This document shows, piece by piece, positions 59,892 through 64,000 of a DNA stretch of 64,000 bases (positions within the stretch are counted from its first letter, which is position 1; every line of letters begins with the position of its first letter). The stretch is taken from NCBI RefSeq assembly GCF_013114825.1, contig NZ_JAAVLX010000008.1, forward strand, positions 124,001 through 188,000, given 5' to 3'. The position numbers and the translations under genes are program-made. This DNA comes from Bradyrhizobium australiense. GTDB taxonomy: Bacteria > Pseudomonadota > Alphaproteobacteria > Rhizobiales > Xanthobacteraceae. Below the pieces are notes generated by a model. That model was not told the origin of the DNA. It made no database searches and worked only from the letters and a program-made list of their open reading frames with translations.

Positions 59892-61376
59892 TCAAATGCC
59901 GAGCTTCGCCTTCAGGAGATCGTTGACCGCTTGCGGATTGGCTTTGCCGCCGGATGACTTCATCACCTGGCCGACGAACCAGCCGGCGAGCTGCGGCTTG
60001 GCTTTCGCCTGCGCGACCTTGTCCGGATTGGCCGCGATAATGTCGTCAACGACCTTCTCGATCGCGCCCAAATCCGTGACCTGCTTCATGCCGCGGCTTT
60101 CGACCAGCTCGCGCGGGTCGCCGCCTTCGGTCCAGACGATCTCGAACAGGTCCTTTGCGATCTTGCCGGAGATGGTGCCCTCGCCGATCAGACCGACGAT
60201 CGCAGCAAGCTGCGACGCCGACACTGGCGATGCCGTAATGCCATGGCCTTCCTTGTTGAGACGCCCGAACAACTCGTTGATCACCCAATTGGCGGCGAGC
60301 TTGCCATCGCGCGTCTTGTCGGCAAGCCCATCCAGCACGGTTTCGTAGAAGACCGCGCTCTCGCGCTCGGCCACCAGCACGCCGGCGTCGTAGGGGGACA
60401 GGCCGAGGCTCTCGATGAAGCGTGCCTTCTTCTGGTCCGGCAACTCCGGCAGCTTCTTCTTGAGCTCATCGACATAGCTTTGCGTGAACTCGAGCGGCAG
60501 CAGGTCGGGGTCGGGGAAATAGCGATAGTCGTGCGCTTCCTCCTTGGAGCGCATCGAGCGCGTCTCGCCCTTGTTGGGGTCGAACAGGCGCGTCTCCTGG
60601 TCGATCGTGCCGCCATCCTCGATGATCTCGATCTGACGCCGCGCCTCGTACTCGATCGCCTGGCCGATGAAGTTGATCGAGTTCATGTTCTTGATTTCGC
60701 AGCGGGTGCCAAGCGGGCCGCCGGGCTTACGCACGGAAACGTTCACATCGGCGCGGAGCGAACCCTTCTCCATGTCGCCATCGCAGGTGCCGAGATAACG
60801 CAGGATCGAACGCAGCTTTGTTACGTAGGCCTTGGCTTGCTCGGCATCGCGGATGTCGGGTTTCGACACGATCTCCATCAGCGCGACGCCGGAGCGGTTG
60901 AGGTCGACACAGGACATGCTCGGCGACTGGTCGTGCAGCGATTTGCCGGCATCCTGTTCCAGATGCAGCCGCTCGATGCCGATCGTGGCGGTCTTGCCTC
61001 CGTCCAGCTCGACGATAATCTCGCCCTCGCCCACGATCGGCGACTTGTATTGGCTGATCTGATAGCCCTGCGGCAGGTCCGGATAGAAATAGTTTTTTCG
61101 GTCGAATACCGAACGCAGGTTGATCTTCGCGTTGAGGCCGAGACCGGTTCTGACAGCCTGCTTGACGCATTCCTCGTTGATGACCGGCAGCATGCCCGGC
61201 ATGGCCGCATCGACCAGCGAGACATGGCTGTTCGGCTCGCCGCCGAATTCGGTCGATGCACCGGAGAACAGTTTTGATTTCGAGGTGACCTGGGCGTGCA
61301 CCTCCATCCCGATCACGACTTCCCAGTCGCCGGTTTGGCCCTTGATCAGTTTTCCGGGTTTGACTGACACGTTCAT
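59892..61376 (-). CDS. gatB: Asp-tRNA(Asn)/Glu-tRNA(Gln) amidotransferase subunit B
   Basis: GatB binds misacylated tRNA and activates it for amidation in the GatCAB complex. The 494-residue protein has WEVVIGMEVHAQVTSKSKLF, FDRKNYFYPDLPQGYQISQY and DLNRSGVALMEIVSKPDIR, plus the helical YqeY-like tail. ATG 61376 overlaps by 4 bp the stop of a 97-codon gene that lies between gatA and gatB. It is last in the gat unit. Confidence 0.97.
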   Translation of the reverse strand: MNVSVKPGKLIKGQTGDWEVVIGMEVHAQVTSKSKLFSGASTEFGGEPNSHVSLVDAAMPGMLPVINEECVKQAVRTGLGLNAKINLRSVFDRKNYFYPDLPQGYQISQYKSPIVGEGEIIVELDGGKTATIGIERLHLEQDAGKSLHDQSPSMSCVDLNRSGVALMEIVSKPDIRDAEQAKAYVTKLRSILRYLGTCDGDMEKGSLRADVNVSVRKPGGPLGTRCEIKNMNSINFIGQAIEYEARRQIEIIEDGGTIDQETRLFDPNKGETRSMRSKEEAHDYRYFPDPDLLPLEFTQSYVDELKKKLPELPDQKKARFIESLGLSPYDAGVLVAERESAVFYETVLDGLADKTRDGKLAANWVINELFGRLNKEGHGITASPVSASQLAAIVGLIGEGTISGKIAKDLFEIVWTEGGDPRELVESRGMKQVTDLGAIEKVVDDIIAANPDKVAQAKAKPQLAGWFVGQVMKSSGGKANPQAVNDLLKAKLGI

Positions 61377-61666
61377 GCTTTTCCACCCCCGAGCAGCGCG
61401 GACACGATCCGCTCCCATTCGGCTTCCAGAGAATCCTTCGCCACCGGCTGGCCGGCCTGGCGGTACCAGTAGCCGGCGTTGCCGAGATCGCCTTCGACCC
61501 GGTGCAGATAGGCATGCACCCAGGCAGCATTCGCGTCACTTTCGTCCTGCACGATCTTGTGCGCCCGGTCCCAGTCGCCCTTGGCAGCCCACCACAACGC
61601 GGCCAGCGGCGGTTCGAGGCCCGGCGTGGGCGCTGCGTGCCTCAAGCTGGCGCGGAAATCCGGCAT
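61373..61666 (-). CDS. Conserved hypothetical protein between gatA and gatB (97 aa)
   Basis: The 97-residue protein begins MPDFRASLRHAAPTPGLEPP and contains LWWAAKGDWDRAHKIVQDES, HAYLHRVEGDLGNAGYWYRQ and EWERIVSALL, a TPR-like helical arrangement. It starts 3 bp after the gatA stop and overlaps gatB by 4 bp, so expression is coupled. No named function is known to me. Confidence 0.85.
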   Translation of the reverse strand: MPDFRASLRHAAPTPGLEPPLAALWWAAKGDWDRAHKIVQDESDANAAWVHAYLHRVEGDLGNAGYWYRQAGQPVAKDSLEAEWERIVSALLGGGKA

Positions 61667-61669
61667 GGG

Positions 61670-63145
61670 TCACCACCAGCGCGGCGGCGTGAAGTGGCCG
61701 GCCGCCTGCTCCACGACTTCGCCGAGCGAGAACAGCGTCTCTTCGTCGAACGGACGGCCGATCAGTTGCAGGCCAAGCGGCAGGCCCTGCGCATCCTTGC
61801 CGGCCGGCACGGCGATGCCCGGCAATCCCGCCATGTTCACGGTCACCGTAAAAATGTCGTTGAGGTACATCTCGACCGGATCGGCGCCCCCCTTTTCGCC
61901 GACGCCGAACGCGGCCGAGGGCGTCGCCGGCGTCAGGATCGCGCTGACGCCCTTGGCGAAGCAATCTTCAAAATCCTTCTTGATCAGGGTGCGTACTTTT
62001 TGCGCGCGCAGATAATAGGCATCGTAATAGCCGGCAGAGAGCACATAGGTTCCGATCATGACGCGGCGGCGCACTTCATCGCCAAAACCTTCGGCGCGGG
62101 TGTTCTCGTACAATTCGCCAATCGAGCGTCCGGGCACGCGCAAGCCGTACCGCACGCCATCATAGCGGGCGAGATTGGACGAGGCTTCCGCCGGCGCCAC
62201 GATGTAATAGGCCGGTAGCGCATATTTGGTGTGCGGCAGCGACACCTCGACCAGTTCGGCACCGGCCGCCTTCAGCCAGCCAGCGCCCTCGGTCCAGAGC
62301 TTTTCGATTTCCGCCGGCATGCCGTCGAGGCGATATTCCTTCGGAATACCGATCTTGATCCCCTTCACCGACTTGCCGACGGCGGCTTCGTAATCGGGCA
62401 CGCCGATATCGACGGAGGTCGTGTCCTTGGGGTCGTGGCCCGCCATCGAACGCATCAGGATCGCAGCATCGCGCGTGGTGCGCGCGATCGGGCCGGCCTG
62501 ATCGAGCGAAGACGCGAACGCCACGATGCCCCAACGCGAGCAGCGCCCATAAGTCGGCTTGACGCCGACGGTTGCGGTGAAGGCGGCGGGCTGACGGATC
62601 GAACCGCCGGTGTCGGTTGCGGTCGCGCCCATGCAGAGCAGCGCGGCCACCGCAGAGGCCGATCCACCGGAGGAACCGCCTGGCACCAGCGTGGTGTTGG
62701 AGCCTTCGCGCCGCCACGGATTGACCACCGGGCCGAAACAGGACGTCTCGTTCGAAGAGCCCATCGCGAACTCATCGTTGTTGAGCTTGCCGAGCATCAC
62801 CGCGCCGTCGCGCCAGAGCTGCGAGGTGACGGTTGATTCATACGGCGGCACGAAGTTGCCGAGGATCTTTGAGCAGGCCGTGGTGCGCACGTCTTTCGTT
62901 GCGAACAGATCCTTGATGCCGAGCGGAATGCCGGCGAGCGGCCCACCCTCGCCTTTTGTGATCTTGGCGTCGATCGCGCGCGCCATGGCGCGGGCCTGAT
63001 CCGGCGTTTCCAGCACGAAGGCGTTGAGCGAACGCGCCGCTTCCATCGCGGCGAGATGCGCGTCCGTCAGTTCAAGCGAGGTGAAAGACTTGTTCGCGAG
63101 GCCAGATCTAGCCTCGGCGATGGTCAAAGATGTCAGGTCGGTCAT
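61670..63145 (-). CDS. gatA: Asp-tRNA(Asn)/Glu-tRNA(Gln) amidotransferase subunit A
   Basis: GatA is the glutaminase/amidase subunit. The 491-residue protein has the amidase signature: catalytic Lys in GIPLGIKDLFATKD, the cis-Ser region in GSSNETSCFGPVVNPW, and the nucleophile in PGGSSGGSASAVAALLCMG. It overlaps the upstream 68-codon gene by 4 bp. It forms the GatCAB complex with the neighbouring gatC and gatB products. Confidence 0.97.
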   Translation of the reverse strand: MTDLTSLTIAEARSGLANKSFTSLELTDAHLAAMEAARSLNAFVLETPDQARAMARAIDAKITKGEGGPLAGIPLGIKDLFATKDVRTTACSKILGNFVPPYESTVTSQLWRDGAVMLGKLNNDEFAMGSSNETSCFGPVVNPWRREGSNTTLVPGGSSGGSASAVAALLCMGATATDTGGSIRQPAAFTATVGVKPTYGRCSRWGIVAFASSLDQAGPIARTTRDAAILMRSMAGHDPKDTTSVDIGVPDYEAAVGKSVKGIKIGIPKEYRLDGMPAEIEKLWTEGAGWLKAAGAELVEVSLPHTKYALPAYYIVAPAEASSNLARYDGVRYGLRVPGRSIGELYENTRAEGFGDEVRRRVMIGTYVLSAGYYDAYYLRAQKVRTLIKKDFEDCFAKGVSAILTPATPSAAFGVGEKGGADPVEMYLNDIFTVTVNMAGLPGIAVPAGKDAQGLPLGLQLIGRPFDEETLFSLGEVVEQAAGHFTPPRWW

Positions 63146-63348
63146 TTATTGATCGGGCTGCAGAAGAACGGAGAAAGCGTCTTGTCGTTGGCGGGATCGT
63201 TGGCACGCGCCTTGTCGGCTGCCTCGAGTTGATCGAGCACGGCGTCCATCGCCTTGTCGGGATCGGCGGCCTTGCCCTGCCGCTCCATCGCGTCGAGATA
63301 ATTCATGTAGGCCTGATAGGCCTTTTCATCGTCGCAGAGCAGACACAT
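63142..63348 (-). CDS. Small conserved protein between gatC and gatA (68 aa)
   Basis: The 68-residue protein starts MCLLCDDEKAYQAYMNYLDA, with a CxxC pair, and continues helical (AMDAVLDQLEAADKARANDP). It overlaps gatA by 4 bp. No domain is named to my knowledge; the CxxC could bind metal. Conserved position in the gat unit is the best clue. Confidence 0.8.
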   Translation of the reverse strand: MCLLCDDEKAYQAYMNYLDAMERQGKAADPDKAMDAVLDQLEAADKARANDPANDKTLSPFFCSPINK

Positions 63349-63364
63349 CGGAAGACTCTTTTGT

Positions 63365-63416
63365 TTGACGCGTTTTCTTCACGCGAACCGGCACCCACTT
63401 CGCTCGAAAACGCTAC
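63365..63416. repeat. Dispersed repeat, family I copy
   Basis: TTTGACGCGTTTTCTTCACG ... CTTCGCTCGAAAACGCT matches 11583-11635. It lies inside the gat unit, between gatC and the 68-codon gene. Confidence 0.8.
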
Positions 63417-63419
63417 GCG

Positions 63420-63707
63420 CTACTCGACCACCTTTGGCACCAGGAAAAAATGGTTTTGCGTCTCCGGCGCATTCCTGACGATGTCGTCGGGAATCTCGCC
63501 GTCATTGACCACATCCTGCCGCTTCTTCATTTCCATCGGGGTCACCGAGGTCATCGGCTCGACGCCGTCGACATTCACTTCCGAAAGCTGCTCCACGAAA
63601 GCCAGCATCGCGTTCAATTCGCCCTGCAGATGGGGAACCTCGGCCTCGGTGACCGCAATCCGCGCCAGATGCGCGATGCGGCGAACGGTGGCGGCATCAA
63701 CGGACAT
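63420..63707 (-). CDS. gatC: Asp-tRNA(Asn)/Glu-tRNA(Gln) amidotransferase subunit C
   Basis: GatC stabilises the GatA-GatB complex. The 95-residue protein starts MSVDAATVRRIAHLARIAVT and has the belt-like pattern LSEVNVDGVEPMTSVTPMEM and RNAPETQNHFFLVPKVVE. ATG 63707 is chosen because the conserved N-terminus begins there; the frame extends to 63737. Confidence 0.96.
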   Translation of the reverse strand: MSVDAATVRRIAHLARIAVTEAEVPHLQGELNAMLAFVEQLSEVNVDGVEPMTSVTPMEMKKRQDVVNDGEIPDDIVRNAPETQNHFFLVPKVVE

Positions 63708-63953
63708 AAATATAGGCCTCGAATGGAGAATTCGCATCCGCCGTATAGCAGAGGCCGCTTTTGCGCTGCAACCACGAGAACGGGCGGCCGCGAGACCTTT
63801 CGGTCACCCCCCGCCCGAACAGACAAGATTTTGTGTGCGAAGCACAGATTTCTTGCGCAAAGCACCCTGACGAAACCATTTTTGCCCCCTTACGTAGTCC
63901 TCCAGAGACAGTCGGGGGATGTAGTCGCGGCCGGAACATCGGGAGGCCGTGTC

Positions 63954-64000
63954 ATGTCGACCACCGAAAATGACCGCGCCGGATCGGAAAGCTGGGATCC
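63954..64000 (+). CDS. Start of an unidentified gene, cut by window edge
   Basis: ATG 63954 follows GGGAGGCCGTGTC, a good ribosome site, and opens MSTTENDRAGSESWDP before the window ends. It is divergent from gatC. The visible 15-16 residues are hydrophilic and acidic; no family can be named. Confidence 0.6.
   Translation, partial: MSTTENDRAGSESWD

Overview
The window is a chromosomal segment of an alphaproteobacterium, very probably Bradyrhizobium or a close relative in the Nitrobacteraceae. Pointers are the high GC content, the order lepB-rnc-era with acpS-pdxJ and rsh, a Mg-type HemB, an LdtR-type MarR regulator, a porin-2 family porin, DUF6163 and DUF6152 proteins, and many short palindromic repeats between genes. 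The genus is inferred from remembered protein sequences; no search was run.

Layout. 0-7.5 kb: glyA-nrdR-ribD, a GST, a 0.9 kb repeat patch, a small envelope operon (DUF6152, DUF6644-like, histidine phosphatase), a GAF-adenylate cyclase and two small hypotheticals. 7.8-12.4 kb: an LdtR-like regulator, a DUF6163 protein, hemB, an RDD protein and bpt. 12.4-35 kb: a transport and metal/metalloid region. It holds an ArsB-like transporter with an MFS partner, mntH, two further MFS exporters, an arsenic cluster (arsR-arsI-aqpS-arsC with a divergent MFS), a secreted metallo-hydrolase, EamA and TauE transporters, a DUF1259 protein, a chromate pair (rhodanese-ChrB, chrA) and a CDF exporter. Two genes in it are broken: a class III cyclase and a secreted carbohydrate-binding-like protein. 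35-49 kb is housekeeping: parC, recO, era-rnc-lepB, acpS-pdxJ, rsh, rpoZ, a NYN protein, a family 5 uracil-DNA glycosylase, a peroxiredoxin, smpB and mscL. 49.7-55 kb: dapA, a lytic transglycosylase and a major porin with about 1 kb of gene-free DNA upstream. 55.9-59.9 kb is a gene-poor scar behind tRNA-Ser(GCU): a dead IS481-type element, a decayed SEC-C gene, a Sel1-like small protein and a 30-residue Lys/Ala-rich peptide gene. 59.9-64 kb: gatC-gatA-gatB with two small unknown proteins translationally coupled between them.

How the genes work together. The arsenic genes form one self-regulated unit: ArsR has a palindromic operator overlapping its own start codon, AqpS and ArsC handle inorganic arsenic, ArsI would demethylate organoarsenicals, and the MFS would export products. 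The chromate unit and the DUF1259 gene carry nearly identical 60-bp leaders with a compensatory base change in a short dyad, which suggests a shared regulator. The era-rnc-lepB and gat genes are tightly packed and probably co-transcribed.

Most interesting points: the duplicated chr/DUF1259 leader, two giant hairpins filling the mscL-smpB gap with the smpB ribosome site inside a stem, an unidentified structured leader before an MFS gene, an orphan terminator opposite mntH, the 30-residue basic peptide gene, and at least ten families of dispersed palindromic repeats, several with two or three copies here.
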